A DNA stretch of 58,271 nucleotides from Gammaproteobacteria bacterium (GCA_015487785.1 WFPC01000020.1:1-58271); one strand, 5' to 3'. Positions 1 through 8,907 are shown, numbered from the stretch's first letter. Notes: generated by a model not told the origin, from the letters alone. Numbers and translations are program-made.

Positions 1-879
1 GTCTACGAGTGCCTGCGTGGCGGTCTGGACTTCACCAAGGACGACGAGAACGTCAACTCCCAGCCCTTCATGCGCTGGCGTCAGCGTTACGATTTCGTCA
101 TGGAGGCCATCCACAAGGCCGAGCAGGAGACGGGCGAGCGCAAGGGTCACTACCTCAACGTCACCGCGCCGACCCCGGAGGAGATGTACAAGCGTGCCGA
201 GTTCGCCAAGGAGATTGGCGCGCCCATCATCATGCACGACTACCTGACCGGCGGCTTCTGCGCCAACACCGGCCTGGCTCAATGGTGCCGCGACAATGGC
301 ATGCTGCTGCACATCCACCGCGCCATGCACGCCGTGCTGGACCGCAACCCCAACCACGGCATCCATTTCCGTGTACTGGCCAAGGCCCTGCGCCTGTCCG
401 GTGGTGACCACCTGCATTCCGGCACCGTGGTGGGCAAGCTGGAGGGCGACCGTGACGCCACTTTGGGCTGGATCGACCTGATGCGCGACTCCTTTATCAA
501 GGAAGACCGTTCCCGCGGCATCATGTTCGATCAGGACTGGGGTTCCATGCCTGGCGTGATGCCGGTGGCCTCCGGCGGCATCCACGTCTGGCACATGCCG
601 GCGCTGGTGAGCATCTTCGGTGACGACTCGGTACTGCAGTTCGGTGGTGGCACTCTGGGGCATCCCTGGGGCAATGCCGCCGGCGCCGCGGCCAACCGCG
701 TGGCCCTGGAAGCCTGTGTGCAGGCCCGCAACGAAGGCCGCGAGGTGGAGAAGGAAGGCAAGGAGATTCTCACCAATGCCGCCAAGTCCAGCCCCGAGCT
801 GAAAATGGCCATGGAAACCTGGAAGGAAATCAAATTCGAATTCGATACCGTGGACAAGCTGGACGTGGCGCACAAGTAA
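1..879 (+). CDS. cbbL: RuBisCO large subunit, form I (5' end missing)
   Basis: Large subunit of ribulose-1,5-bisphosphate carboxylase/oxygenase, the CO2-fixing enzyme of the Calvin cycle. The reading frame is open from base 1, so the N-terminal part lies outside the window; 292 codons remain of a usual ~470. The carbamylated-lysine loop KDDE is at fragment residues 13-16 (Lys201, Asp203, Glu204 in spinach numbering). HIHRA (His294/Arg295), the loop-6 segment [10 protein letters not shown] with its lysine, and the phosphate-binding ASGGIH and [10 protein letters not shown] motifs follow, so the catalytic half is intact. It is followed by cbbS, cbbQ and cbbO and by no carboxysome genes, which fits the non-carboxysomal form IA (IAq) arrangement. 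That subtype is inferred from context. Confidence 0.98.
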   Translation, partial: VYECLRGGLDFTKDDENVNSQPFMRWRQRYDFVMEAIHKAEQETGERKGHYLNVTAPTPEEMYKRAEFAKEIGAPIIMHDYLTGGFCANTGLAQWCRDNGMLLHIHRAMHAVLDRNPNHGIHFRVLAKALRLSGGDHLHSGTVVGKLEGDRDATLGWIDLMRDSFIKEDRSRGIMFDQDWGSMPGVMPVASGGIHVWHMPALVSIFGDDSVLQFGGGTLGHPWGNAAGAAANRVALEACVQARNEGREVEKEGKEILTNAAKSSPELKMAMETWKEIKFEFDTVDKLDVAHK

Positions 880-956
880 TCGCGGCATGATCTGACGGGC
901 GCGGGCCCTCGGGTCCGCGCCACCACCCGAGAATTCGACCGATCGAGGACAATACA

Positions 957-1313
957 ATGAGTGAAATGCAAGACTACAAGTCGAGCTTGAGCGATGTCTC
1001 AAGCCGTAAATTCGAAACTTTCTCCTACCTGCCGGAGATGACCCCCGAGCAGATCCGCAAGCAGGTGGAGTACATCGTATCCAAGGGCTGGAACCCGGCC
1101 ATCGAGCACACCGAGCCCGAGAACGCCTTTGGTCACTACTGGTACATGTGGAAGCTGCCCATGTTCGGCGAGACCGACGTGGACCGTATCCTGGGCGAGG
1201 CCGAGGCCTGCCACAAGGCGCATCCCAACAACCATGTGCGTCTGATCGGCTATGACAACTACGCCCAGTCCCAGGGCGCGGCCATGGTGATCTACCGCGC
1301 CAATCCGGTATAA
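957..1313 (+). CDS. cbbS: RuBisCO small subunit
   Basis: Small subunit of form I RuBisCO, which caps the L8 core to give L8S8. The protein has 118 residues, the normal size for a bacterial form IA small subunit. It shows the family features: an N-terminal [15 protein letters not shown] segment, GWNPAIEH, the [11 protein letters not shown] core and a C-terminal VRLIGYDNY strand. The ATG is preceded by a GAGGA ribosome-binding site within the 77-base gap after cbbL, so the two are surely co-transcribed. A pair of strong inverted repeats follows the stop codon, before cbbQ. Confidence 0.98.
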   Translation: MSEMQDYKSSLSDVSSRKFETFSYLPEMTPEQIRKQVEYIVSKGWNPAIEHTEPENAFGHYWYMWKLPMFGETDVDRILGEAEACHKAHPNNHVRLIGYDNYAQSQGAAMVIYRANPV

Positions 1314-1325
1314 GACCATTGCCCC

Positions 1326-1389
1326 GGTCCGGGAAGCCCAGGCTTCCCGGGCCTTATCAAGCCGCCTGCGTGCGGGTGGCTCGATAAGG
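1326..1389 (+). promoter_or_regulatory. Two overlapping stem-loops in the cbbS-cbbQ gap
   Basis: The first hairpin has perfect 9-bp arms CCGGGAAGC (1329-1337) and GCTTCCCGG (1342-1350) with a 4-base loop, extendable to about 12 bp with one G-T pair (1326-1353). The second pairs CCTTATC (1352-1358) with GATAAGG (1383-1389), with further GCC/GGC pairing inside. They share bases 1352-1353, so they may compete. There is no T-run, so a simple intrinsic terminator is unlikely. A processing or mRNA-stabilising element that keeps cbbLS transcript above cbbQO is the inference. Confidence 0.6.
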
Positions 1390-1409
1390 TCAACGAGGGA
1401 GAGCTTCTC

Positions 1410-2240
1410 ATGAGTGCCAAGACAGATTCAGCCATCACCAGCCTGGCCGAGGAATACCGGATCAAGGAAGAGCCCTTCTATTGTCCCGTCGGTGACGAGG
1501 TGGAGACCTACGAGGCCGCCTATGCCGCGCGCATGCCCATGATGCTCAAGGGCCCCACCGGCTGTGGCAAGTCCCGCTTCGTGGAGTACATGGCCTGGAA
1601 GCTGGGGCGTCCGCTGATCACCGTGGCCTGTAACGAGGACATGACCGCCTCCGACCTGGTGGGTCGTTTCCTGCTCGACAAGGACGGCACCCGGTGGCAG
1701 GACGGTCCGCTCACCCTGGCCGCGCGCATCGGCGCCATCTGCTACCTCGACGAGGTGGTGGAGGCGCGTCAGGACACCACCGTGGTGATTCACCCGCTCA
1801 CCGACCACCGCCGTGAGTTGCCTCTGGACAAGAAGGGCGAGCTGGTCAAGGCACACCCGGATTTCCAATTGGTGATCTCCTACAATCCCGGCTACCAGAG
1901 TTTGATGAAGGATCTCAAACAGTCCACCAAGCAGCGTTTCGGTGCCCTGGATTTTGATTATCCGGAAACCGAAATCGAGGTGGAAATCATCGTGCGCGAG
2001 GGCGGGGTGGACAAGGACATCGCTGAAAAACTGGTGCAGATCGGTCAGCGCGGGCGCAACCTCAAGGGCCATGGCCTGGATGAGGGTATTTCCACCCGCC
2101 TGCTGGTCTACGCTGCACAGCTCATCAACAAGGGGCTCGCGCCGGTGGTGGCCTGCCGCGTGGCCCTGGTGCGGCCGCTCACCGACGACCCCGACATGCG
2201 CGATACCCTCGACGCCGCCGTCAGCACCTTCTTCGAATAG
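1410..2240 (+). CDS. cbbQ: CbbQ, MoxR-type AAA+ RuBisCO activase subunit
   Basis: AAA+ ATPase of the MoxR class that works with CbbO to remodel inhibited RuBisCO, releasing tight-binding sugar phosphates. It is 276 residues long, typical for CbbQ. Walker A GPTGCGKS is at residues 48-55 and Walker B CYLDE at 111-115. A sensor-like asparagine follows in [12 protein letters not shown], and the C-terminal part resembles the CbbQ_C helical domain. The start is supported by a GAGGGAGAG ribosome-binding site. It sits between cbbS and cbbO, the usual order for activase-linked form I RuBisCO. The function is well established for the family; nothing here departs from it. Confidence 0.96.
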   Translation: MSAKTDSAITSLAEEYRIKEEPFYCPVGDEVETYEAAYAARMPMMLKGPTGCGKSRFVEYMAWKLGRPLITVACNEDMTASDLVGRFLLDKDGTRWQDGPLTLAARIGAICYLDEVVEARQDTTVVIHPLTDHRRELPLDKKGELVKAHPDFQLVISYNPGYQSLMKDLKQSTKQRFGALDFDYPETEIEVEIIVREGGVDKDIAEKLVQIGQRGRNLKGHGLDEGISTRLLVYAAQLINKGLAPVVACRVALVRPLTDDPDMRDTLDAAVSTFFE

Positions 2241-2288
2241 GTGCTGTGTCCGGGTGCGCCCGGCTCGAAGTAACGCAAGGGTGACAAG

Positions 2289-4628
2289 ATGAGTGTAAAT
2301 CTCGACGATTACCGCGAAGACCTGGAGCGGGCGGCGCCCGAGTTGAAGGACACCCTCGACGCCACCTTCCACGAGGCGGCCCGCCACATGTCGGCCGCCG
2401 CCCTGCACGATTACCTGGAAGGTGCCCGCGGCCTGGCCAGCCTGGGACGCGGAGGCAACCTGGTGGTGAGCTTCCTGGAGGAAATGCCGGCGGTGGTGAA
2501 GGAATGTGGCGACGATATCGTGCGTGACTGCATCAGCGCGGCGATGAAGTTGTCCTCCATGACCTCCGGCGAGGTCATCGCCTTGTTGTTCTCCACCCTG
2601 CCCACGGTAGCCCGGCGCCTGGGTGACCCCGAACTGGTGCGTGGCTATTTGCAGTTGATCCATCAACTGTCGGCCAAGTCCGCGCGCGGCCTGCGCCCCA
2701 TGCTGGGGGTGATGGAGGAGTTGCTGTCCAAGCTCACCCTCTCCGGTCTGCGTCGCTGGGCCCTGTACGGCGCCCAGGCCTACGCCCGCGATCTGCAGGG
2801 GCAGGCGAAATACTTCGGTCTGCAGACCGAGGACGCCAAGGCCATGTTGCAGAAGGAGCGTCGTGGCACCCTGTTCATCGACAGCCAGCGCAAGATCAAC
2901 TTCTTCCTGCGCGCCCTGTGGGGACGCGATTTCTTCCTGCGGCCCAGCGCCGCCGATCACGCCGGTTTCAAGCCCTATCTCGAGGCGCGGGTGATCCATC
3001 TGCCCGATGCGGTGGATGCCGTGGGCGGGGTGAAGGGGCAGGAACTCTATCGCGCCATGGCGGTGCACATGGCCGCGCACATGATGTATACCCCGGAGCC
3101 CATTTCCGCTGAGCAGCTCAGTCCGGCGCAGATGTTCTTCATCGGCTTCATGGACGATGCCCGGGTGGAGTATGCCGCGGTACAGAACTTCCCCGGTCTC
3201 AAGACGCTGTGGGGACGCCTGTTGCGGGTCAGTTTCGAGGAGGCGCCGCTGCATCCCACCGTGGCCTTGCTGGAACAACTGGCCCTGAGCCTGCTAGACC
3301 CGGACGAGCGCCTGGCCGATACCGAACTGCAGGCGCTGGCCGACAGTTTCCATGCCGATATCGCCGACCACAGCCTGGATCCGCAATTCGCCTGGCACAA
3401 GGGGCTGGAGTTGTTCAACCTGCTTTCGGCCCGGCGCGAGGTGCCCAGCCTGCGTATCCTGGAATCCATTCGTATTCCCTACCGCGACGACAACCGCCTG
3501 TTGTGGGATTTCGACGAGTTCGCCTGGGCCGACAACGTGGAATACCTGGGCGCGAGCCAACGCCAGGTGCGCAAGTATGTCTCGGCGGTGGAAATGGCCA
3601 ACGAGGTGGATTGCGAGCTGGCCGGTGACGATGCCCAGGAGATCTGGGTCTGCGCCACCGAGTTCATGCCCTACGAGGATGCCGGCGAGGCCACCGTCAG
3701 CTTTAACGATATGTGGGGCAAGGAGCCGGTGTCCGATCCCTTCCACTACCAGGAATGGGATTACCAGGTGCAGCTCCACCGACCCGACTGGGTCACCCTC
3801 TACGAGCGTCGTCAGCCCAAGGGCGATCCCGAACTGATCGACAATATCTTGCTCGAATACAAGCCGGTGACCCAGCGTATCAAGCAGATCATCGACATGC
3901 TCCAGCCTCAGGGTGTGCAGCGGGTGCGCAACATGGAGGATGGCGAGGAAATCGATCTCAATGCCGCCATCGATGCCATGATCGCCATTCGCATGGGCGA
4001 GCAGCCCAATCCACGCATCACCATGCGCAATGTGATCAACAACCGCGACCTGGCCATCGTGGTCCTGCTGGATCTGTCGGAGTCCACCAACGAAAAAGTG
4101 GCTGGATCCGACAAGACAGTGCTGGAGCTGACCCGCGAGGCCGCCGCCCTGGTGGCCACCGCCATCAACGGTGTGGGCGATACTTTTGCCATTCACGGCT
4201 TCGCTTCCGACGGCCGTCACGACGTGCAGTATTATCGCTTCAAGGACTTCAGCCAGGGCTGGAACGAGGAAGCCAAGGCACGCCTGGCGGGAATCCAGGG
4301 AGGGCTGTCCACCCGCATGGGTGCGGCCCTGCGCCATGCCGGCCATCACCTGCTGCGGCAGGCCGAGCGCAAGAAGCTCATCCTGCTGGTCACCGACGGT
4401 GAGCCGGCCGACATCGACGAGCGCGATCCGCAACACCTGCGCCAGGACACCCGCAAGGCGGTGGAAGAGCTGGCCAGCAAGGGTGTCATGACGTATTGTC
4501 TGACGCTCGACCCCGATGCCGACCGCTACGTCAAGCGCATCTTCGGGATCAACAACTACACCATCATCGATCACGTGGATCGCTTGCCGGAGAAGCTGCC
4601 GACCCTGTTCGCCAGCCTCACCAGCTAG
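2289..4628 (+). CDS. cbbO: CbbO, von Willebrand factor A domain RuBisCO activase adaptor
   Basis: Partner of CbbQ; CbbO binds RuBisCO through its VWA domain and couples it to the AAA+ ring. The protein has 779 residues, a normal length. The first ~550 residues are the helical CbbO region. The C-terminal ~200 residues form a VWA domain with an intact MIDAS motif, DLSES at residues 595-599, within LAIVVLLDLSEST. Later conserved segments include GGLSTRMGAALRHA and ILLVTDGEPADI. It begins 48 bases after cbbQ with a modest ribosome-binding site. CbbQ and CbbO together indicate an actively maintained RuBisCO. Confidence 0.95.
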   Translation: MSVNLDDYREDLERAAPELKDTLDATFHEAARHMSAAALHDYLEGARGLASLGRGGNLVVSFLEEMPAVVKECGDDIVRDCISAAMKLSSMTSGEVIALLFSTLPTVARRLGDPELVRGYLQLIHQLSAKSARGLRPMLGVMEELLSKLTLSGLRRWALYGAQAYARDLQGQAKYFGLQTEDAKAMLQKERRGTLFIDSQRKINFFLRALWGRDFFLRPSAADHAGFKPYLEARVIHLPDAVDAVGGVKGQELYRAMAVHMAAHMMYTPEPISAEQLSPAQMFFIGFMDDARVEYAAVQNFPGLKTLWGRLLRVSFEEAPLHPTVALLEQLALSLLDPDERLADTELQALADSFHADIADHSLDPQFAWHKGLELFNLLSARREVPSLRILESIRIPYRDDNRLLWDFDEFAWADNVEYLGASQRQVRKYVSAVEMANEVDCELAGDDAQEIWVCATEFMPYEDAGEATVSFNDMWGKEPVSDPFHYQEWDYQVQLHRPDWVTLYERRQPKGDPELIDNILLEYKPVTQRIKQIIDMLQPQGVQRVRNMEDGEEIDLNAAIDAMIAIRMGEQPNPRITMRNVINNRDLAIVVLLDLSESTNEKVAGSDKTVLELTREAAALVATAINGVGDTFAIHGFASDGRHDVQYYRFKDFSQGWNEEAKARLAGIQGGLSTRMGAALRHAGHHLLRQAERKKLILLVTDGEPADIDERDPQHLRQDTRKAVEELASKGVMTYCLTLDPDADRYVKRIFGINNYTIIDHVDRLPEKLPTLFASLTS

Positions 4629-4662
4629 GCGCCCGGGGAAGCCAGGCGAAGGGGGAGAACCC

Positions 4663-5022
4663 ATGAGCCGCGTCGGAGAGGTTCCTGTCTATGCGCAACG
4701 GCCGGACGAGATCGCCGCGCCACTCTACAACCTCTGGCGGCGTGCCTGCCTGCATGGGCTGTGTCCCCTGAGGCTGGAGTTTGCGCAATACCCCGGTGTG
4801 GCGATGATACTCGAACAGCGGGAATGGGTCTGTGTCAACACCTTGCAGAACGACCTGCCCATACTGGCCTGGGTGGAATTCGAAGACAGCCGGCGTGATG
4901 CCTTGCATCTGCCTGTTCGTTGCAAGATCAATTATTATCATTTTGCCGCTTCCAAGTATCGTGCGGCGATGCTGGAGGAGACGGCGCACGAGCTGGAGCG
5001 ACGCTTGCGCGGGTCGGCATGA
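4663..5022 (+). CDS. Conserved-looking hypothetical protein in the cbb operon
   Basis: A 119-residue protein that I do not recognise. The ATG is preceded by GGGGGAG at good spacing, 34 bases after cbbO, and the aldolase-like gene starts 45 bases downstream on the same strand, so it belongs to the cbb transcript. It has no signal peptide or membrane segment and looks like a small soluble alpha/beta protein. An N-terminal segment with LYNLWRRACLHGLC is followed by strand-like segments (VAMILEQREWVCVNT, LPILAWVEFED), a KINYYHFAASKYR stretch, and a C-terminal helix rich in Glu and Arg. Position suggests a role in RuBisCO assembly, maintenance or regulation, but that is inference only. Confidence 0.8.
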   Translation: MSRVGEVPVYAQRPDEIAAPLYNLWRRACLHGLCPLRLEFAQYPGVAMILEQREWVCVNTLQNDLPILAWVEFEDSRRDALHLPVRCKINYYHFAASKYRAAMLEETAHELERRLRGSA

Positions 5023-5067
5023 CGGGTCCGGCCGCCCACGGATTCGAAGTCAACGAGGAGAAGGACG

Positions 5068-6309
5068 ATGGCGTTGGTGGATATGCGGGACATGCTCAGG
5101 CATGCCTATGAAAACAGCTATGCTGTTGGTGCATTCGACTTGGTCAGTCTCGATTTCCTCGAGGCAGTGATTGATGCCGCCGAGCGCTGCCGGGCGCCGG
5201 TGATTCTCAGCGTGGCCGAGCCACATTTCGCCCATTACGATTTCGAACTGATGATGCCGGCGGTGGAAGCAGCGGCGCGGCGCGCCACGGTGCCGGTGGC
5301 CATCCAACTCGACCACGGCAGCGGGCTGCCCTCGGCGGTGCAGGCCATCCGCCTGGGTTGTAACGGCGTGATGCTCGACGCCAGTGGCCTGAGTCTGCCC
5401 GACAATATCCAGGCCACCCGTCAGGTGGTGGACATGGCCCATGCCTGCGGTGTGCCGGTGGTGGGCGAGGTGGGTTATGTGGCCGGCGAGGAAGGCGAGG
5501 GGGCCGAGTTGCATCCCGGTGAAACCAGCTTGACCAATCCGGCAGAGGCGCGTGCCTATGTGGAGCGTACCGGAGTGGATTTTCTCGCCGTTTCCATCGG
5601 CACCGTGCAAGGCCGCATGAAGGGGCGGCCCAAGCTGGATTTCCAGCGCCTGAAACAGATTCACAAACAGGTCGACGTACCCCTGGTGATCCATGGCGGC
5701 AGCGGGCTCAACGAAGACCAGTATCGCCGCCTCACCGCCATGGGCATCGCCAAGATCAATTATTTCACCGCGCTGTCGGACGTGGCCGCCGAGACCATGC
5801 GCCAGCGCATGAAACACGAGCGCAATGGCAGCTTCATTGCGCTCAAGCGGGGGGTGAAAGAGGCCATAGGGCAGGAAGTGGAGCGCTGCCTGCGCCTGTG
5901 GGGTACCGCCGGGCGTGCCGCCGAGGTGATGGCCCAGTGCCGTCCCTGGGCACCGGTGGAGCACCTGATCATCTACAACGTCAACGAACACCTGAGCGAC
6001 CAGCAGGTGCAAAGCATCATGGCCCGCGGCCGCCAGGTGCTGGGCCAGATTCCCGGGGTGCGCGAGGTGTTCACCGGCGAGGCGGTACAGGAAGGGGCCA
6101 AGTACCGCTTCTGCTGGCTGATCCGTTTCGTGCATCCGGCGGTGATCGAGAGTTATCGCCATCATCCCGATCATGTGCGCTTTGCCGACACCTTGTTCCG
6201 GCCCTATGCCGAGGACCGCATAAGTATCGATTATCGCGACACTGCCAGTGGCACCGCCATGAACGCGCCCCTGGAGCTGGAGTCGGCAGCTCTCGGCAGG
6301 GAGCTGTAG
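5068..6309 (+). CDS. Class II fructose-bisphosphate aldolase-like protein fused to a Dabb domain
   Basis: The N-terminal ~285 residues form a class II (metal-dependent) ketose-bisphosphate aldolase domain of the FbaA/GatY superfamily. The catalytic Asp-His pair is at 82-83 in IQLDHGSG. GEVG and the acidic AGEEGE loop follow at 133-144, and VIHGGSGL carries His209. The second zinc-ligand His of the family (in GTxHG/GNVHG) appears replaced by Gln181 in GTVQG. Residues ~297-392 (VEHLIIYNV to ISIDYRDT, with HPDHVRFAD) look like a Dabb (stress-responsive A/B barrel) domain. The fusion explains the 413 residues against a usual 280-360. Context suggests Calvin-cycle sugar bisphosphate metabolism, but the altered metal site makes the exact reaction uncertain, so no gene symbol is given. 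Confidence 0.88.
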   Translation: MALVDMRDMLRHAYENSYAVGAFDLVSLDFLEAVIDAAERCRAPVILSVAEPHFAHYDFELMMPAVEAAARRATVPVAIQLDHGSGLPSAVQAIRLGCNGVMLDASGLSLPDNIQATRQVVDMAHACGVPVVGEVGYVAGEEGEGAELHPGETSLTNPAEARAYVERTGVDFLAVSIGTVQGRMKGRPKLDFQRLKQIHKQVDVPLVIHGGSGLNEDQYRRLTAMGIAKINYFTALSDVAAETMRQRMKHERNGSFIALKRGVKEAIGQEVERCLRLWGTAGRAAEVMAQCRPWAPVEHLIIYNVNEHLSDQQVQSIMARGRQVLGQIPGVREVFTGEAVQEGAKYRFCWLIRFVHPAVIESYRHHPDHVRFADTLFRPYAEDRISIDYRDTASGTAMNAPLELESAALGREL

Positions 6310-6403
6310 CGATCGCGGGGACGGGGTGATTCACCGTGCAGTGGCACAGAGGTTTTCCTCTTTCATCAAAGATCACGCGGTTGAGGATTCTCCCCGTGCT
6401 TGG

Positions 6404-7783
6404 TTAATCCGGCAGGGTCTTGTGGGGATTGAGTATTCCCAGAGGATCGAACTGGCGCTTGATCGCGCGCATCAGGGCCAGGCTGGCGGGGTCGAGTTCG
6501 CGGGCGACGAATTCACGCTTCACCAGGCCGATGCCATGCTCTCCCGAAATGCTGCCATCGAGTCGCAGCACCAGCTCGAAGACCGCGTCCAGGCAGTGCT
6601 CGGCGCGGCGCATCTGCTCGGTGTCGTCGGGGTCCACCAGTAGATTGACGTGAATGTTGCCATTGCCGGCATGGCCGAAGTTGACGATGGTCACTTGGTG
6701 TTTCCGGCTCAGCTTTTCCAGTTCCTCGATCAGGGTCGGCATGCGTGAGACCGGTACCACCACGTCTTCGTTGATCTTTTTGGGCGCCACATTGCGCAAG
6801 GCCGGAGACAGGGCCTTGCGAGTGGCCCACAGGGCCGTGGCCTGTTGCGGATCGCGGGCCTGTTCCAGGCTCAGCAGCCCGGCATTGCCGGCGGCCGAGG
6901 CAATGGCCCGACAGGCCTCGTCCAGGCTGCTCTCGGGGCCGTCCACCTCGATCATCAGGAGGGCACCGGCCTGGGCTGGTAGTTCGGCGCGGGAGAAGGT
7001 GCGCACCATGGCGATGGCCTGGCCGTCGATGAATTCCAGTGCGCAGGGTGTCAGCGGCTGGGCCATGATGGCCGAAACCGCGCGGGCGGCGTGATGGATG
7101 TCGCGGTAGATGGCGCGCAGGGTGCGCTTGGCCTCTTGCAGGGGGGTGAGCTTGAGGGTGGCCTCGGTGATGATGGCGAGGGTGCCCTCGGAGCCGATGA
7201 GCAGGCGGGTGAGATCGTAACCCACCACGCTCTTGGTGGTATAACTGCCGGTGCGGATCTCCTCGCCGGCGCCGGTGACCGCGCGCAGACCCAGGGTGTT
7301 TTCCCGTGGGGTGCCGTATTTCACCGCCCGCGGTCCGGCGGAATTGTAGGCCAGGTTGCCGCCGATGCTGCAGAAGGCGGCGCTGGTGGGGTCGGGTGGC
7401 CAGAAAAAGCCATGCGCAGCGGCGGCCTGTTGCAGTTGCTGATTGGTGACACCGGGCTCCACTACCGCACAGCGGTTGTCGGGGTCGATGCGCAGGGTGT
7501 TGTCGAGGCGCTCGCTGCTGAGCACGATGCCACCGTCCACGGGCACGGTGGCACCGGTGGTGCCGGTGCCGCGGCCGCGAGCGATCAATGGCAGGCGGTG
7601 GCGGTTGCAGAAGCGCACGATCTCCAGCACGGCGCGGTGGCTGCTGGGGAAGACCACCGCATCGGGATGGCCCTGGCGACGGCTGTTGTCGTAGCCATAG
7701 GCATGGCATTGCACTGGGTCGCTCAGCAGCTTGTCGTCGCCCAGCAGGCGGGCCAGTTGCTCCAGTTGCTCGCTATTGAGCAT
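6404..7783 (-). CDS. FAD-linked oxidase, GlcD / D-lactate dehydrogenase family
   Basis: Flavoprotein of the vanillyl-alcohol-oxidase fold, 459 residues. The FAD-binding PCMH domain covers roughly residues 40-215, with VVFPSSHRAVLEIVRFC, GRGTGTTGATVP and IGGNLAYNSAGPRAVKYG. The C-terminal FAD-oxidase domain carries GHAGNGNIHVNLL and SGEHGIGLVKREF. These mark enzymes oxidising glycolate, D-lactate or other 2-hydroxy acids. The ATG at 7783 overlaps the end of the upstream BON lipoprotein gene by 11 bases; a longer open frame upstream is only overlap with that gene. Lying next to RuBisCO genes, it could serve glycolate salvage, but D-lactate is equally possible. The separate GlcE and GlcF subunits are not here. 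Confidence 0.9.
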   Translation of the reverse strand: MLNSEQLEQLARLLGDDKLLSDPVQCHAYGYDNSRRQGHPDAVVFPSSHRAVLEIVRFCNRHRLPLIARGRGTGTTGATVPVDGGIVLSSERLDNTLRIDPDNRCAVVEPGVTNQQLQQAAAAHGFFWPPDPTSAAFCSIGGNLAYNSAGPRAVKYGTPRENTLGLRAVTGAGEEIRTGSYTTKSVVGYDLTRLLIGSEGTLAIITEATLKLTPLQEAKRTLRAIYRDIHHAARAVSAIMAQPLTPCALEFIDGQAIAMVRTFSRAELPAQAGALLMIEVDGPESSLDEACRAIASAAGNAGLLSLEQARDPQQATALWATRKALSPALRNVAPKKINEDVVVPVSRMPTLIEELEKLSRKHQVTIVNFGHAGNGNIHVNLLVDPDDTEQMRRAEHCLDAVFELVLRLDGSISGEHGIGLVKREFVARELDPASLALMRAIKRQFDPLGILNPHKTLPD

Positions 7784-8531
7784 CCGGCGCGTCGTCGGGG
7801 AGTTGCACGTTGGGTTCCAGGGTGAACGGCAGCACGTCCATGTCGTTCTCTTCTTCCGGTGCCTGTTGCCGCCCCACCGGCGCGGCAACAGCGGCCGGCT
7901 GGCGGGCAGGCAGGGTGGAGATTACGCGCACCCGGCCCTCGTGGGCAGAGGATCCGGCATCGATGTATTCGAACAGGGCCACCACGTCGTCCACCTCGTC
8001 GAGGCTGCGGGCGAGGTCGATGGCCTCGCGCGCTTCCTGCTCATTGCTCAGGCCCATCAGGTAGACGATGGCATTGGAGGTGACCACCTTGACGTGGGTA
8101 AAGGGTCCGCGCCTGGCCACCAGCTTGGTCTTGACTTGGGCAGTGATCCAGGCGTCGTGGGCGTTGTCGTCGAAACTCAGGCGCGGGCCTACGCGGATCT
8201 CGTTGTAGACCTCGCGCACACTGCGCAGGGGGCGCACGATGTCGGCCACTCGTTGGCGCAGGGCCTCGCTGGGGGCCTGGCCGGTGAGCAGCACGATGCC
8301 GTTGTAGCTGGTCACTGCCACGTGTACCGCCTTGCCCAGTTTCTCGTCACGGTAGATGCTGTCGGTGGCCTTCATTTCGATGGCCTGGTCTTCCAGGATA
8401 CGGCTGGCGCTGCGGCGGTCGGCCACCATGAAGGCGCCGGTGCCGGCGGTGGCGCCCACCACTAGGACGGGTGAGCAGGCGGGCAGGCTGCCCAGTGCCA
8501 GCAAAACCAGGAGGATGTGTCTGAGTTTCAT
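7773..8531 (-). CDS. BON-domain outer-membrane lipoprotein, DolP/YraP-like
   Basis: A 252-residue exported lipoprotein. The signal peptide MKLRHILLVLLALGSLPAC ends in a lipobox-like LPAC, giving a lipidated Cys19. Two BON repeats follow (about residues 55-115 and 125-190), each with the VKTKL / SYNGIVLLTG / VREVYNEI type of pattern. The last ~50 residues are a Pro/Ala/Glu-rich tail with no recognised fold. DolP in Escherichia coli has two BON domains and maintains outer-membrane integrity, and also lies near yraN and lpoA, as here. The long acidic tail is not part of the short E. coli protein, so I give no symbol. Confidence 0.88.
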   Translation of the reverse strand: MKLRHILLVLLALGSLPACSPVLVVGATAGTGAFMVADRRSASRILEDQAIEMKATDSIYRDEKLGKAVHVAVTSYNGIVLLTGQAPSEALRQRVADIVRPLRSVREVYNEIRVGPRLSFDDNAHDAWITAQVKTKLVARRGPFTHVKVVTSNAIVYLMGLSNEQEAREAIDLARSLDEVDDVVALFEYIDAGSSAHEGRVRVISTLPARQPAAVAAPVGRQQAPEEENDMDVLPFTLEPNVQLPDDAPDAQ

Positions 8532-8540
8532 CGTATTCCT

Positions 8541-8906
8541 TCAATCTTCCAGCCCGAAGGCGTTTTTGATCCATCGGATCTGTTCGTCACCGTCGATGGA
8601 GACCACATCGAAGCGGCAGGGACCGCGGGCGCTGCGCGGGTGCCGCTGCAGGTAGTGCCAGGCGGTGGCCACCAGCCTGGCCCGCTTGCGTCGGTCTACG
8701 GTCTCCAGGCCTTCGCCGTAGTGTCCTCGCTTGCGAAAACGCACTTCCACGAAAACCGTGCAGTCGCCCTCGCGGGCGATCAGGTCTAGCTCGCCGCGTG
8801 GGCCGCGATAATTCCCGGCAATGATAACCAAACCCCGGGCTTCGAGAAACCGCCGGCAATGTTGTTCGGCTTGTCGACCGATGCTGCCGGGAGGTAGCGA
8901 GCCCAT
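8541..8906 (-). CDS. yraN: YraN, UPF0102 endonuclease-like protein
   Basis: A 121-residue member of UPF0102. The restriction-endonuclease-like core is visible as GxxGELDLIARE followed by TVFVEVRFRKRG, matching the D...ExK-like pattern of the family. An N-terminal helix (GRQAEQHCRRFLEARG) and a C-terminal RFDVVSID complete it. It lies 9 bases upstream of the BON lipoprotein gene and just downstream of lpoA, the typical gammaproteobacterial order. Biochemical function is not firmly established; a DNA-repair or recombination-associated nuclease is the usual prediction. Confidence 0.93.
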   Translation of the reverse strand: MGSLPPGSIGRQAEQHCRRFLEARGLVIIAGNYRGPRGELDLIAREGDCTVFVEVRFRKRGHYGEGLETVDRRKRARLVATAWHYLQRHPRSARGPCRFDVVSIDGDEQIRWIKNAFGLED

Positions 8907-8907
8907 A

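Noticed and set aside
1428-4664. Very long open frames on the minus strand opposite cbbQ and cbbO.
   Set aside because: They mirror the high third-position G+C of the plus-strand genes, have no family features, and overlap well-supported CDSs completely.
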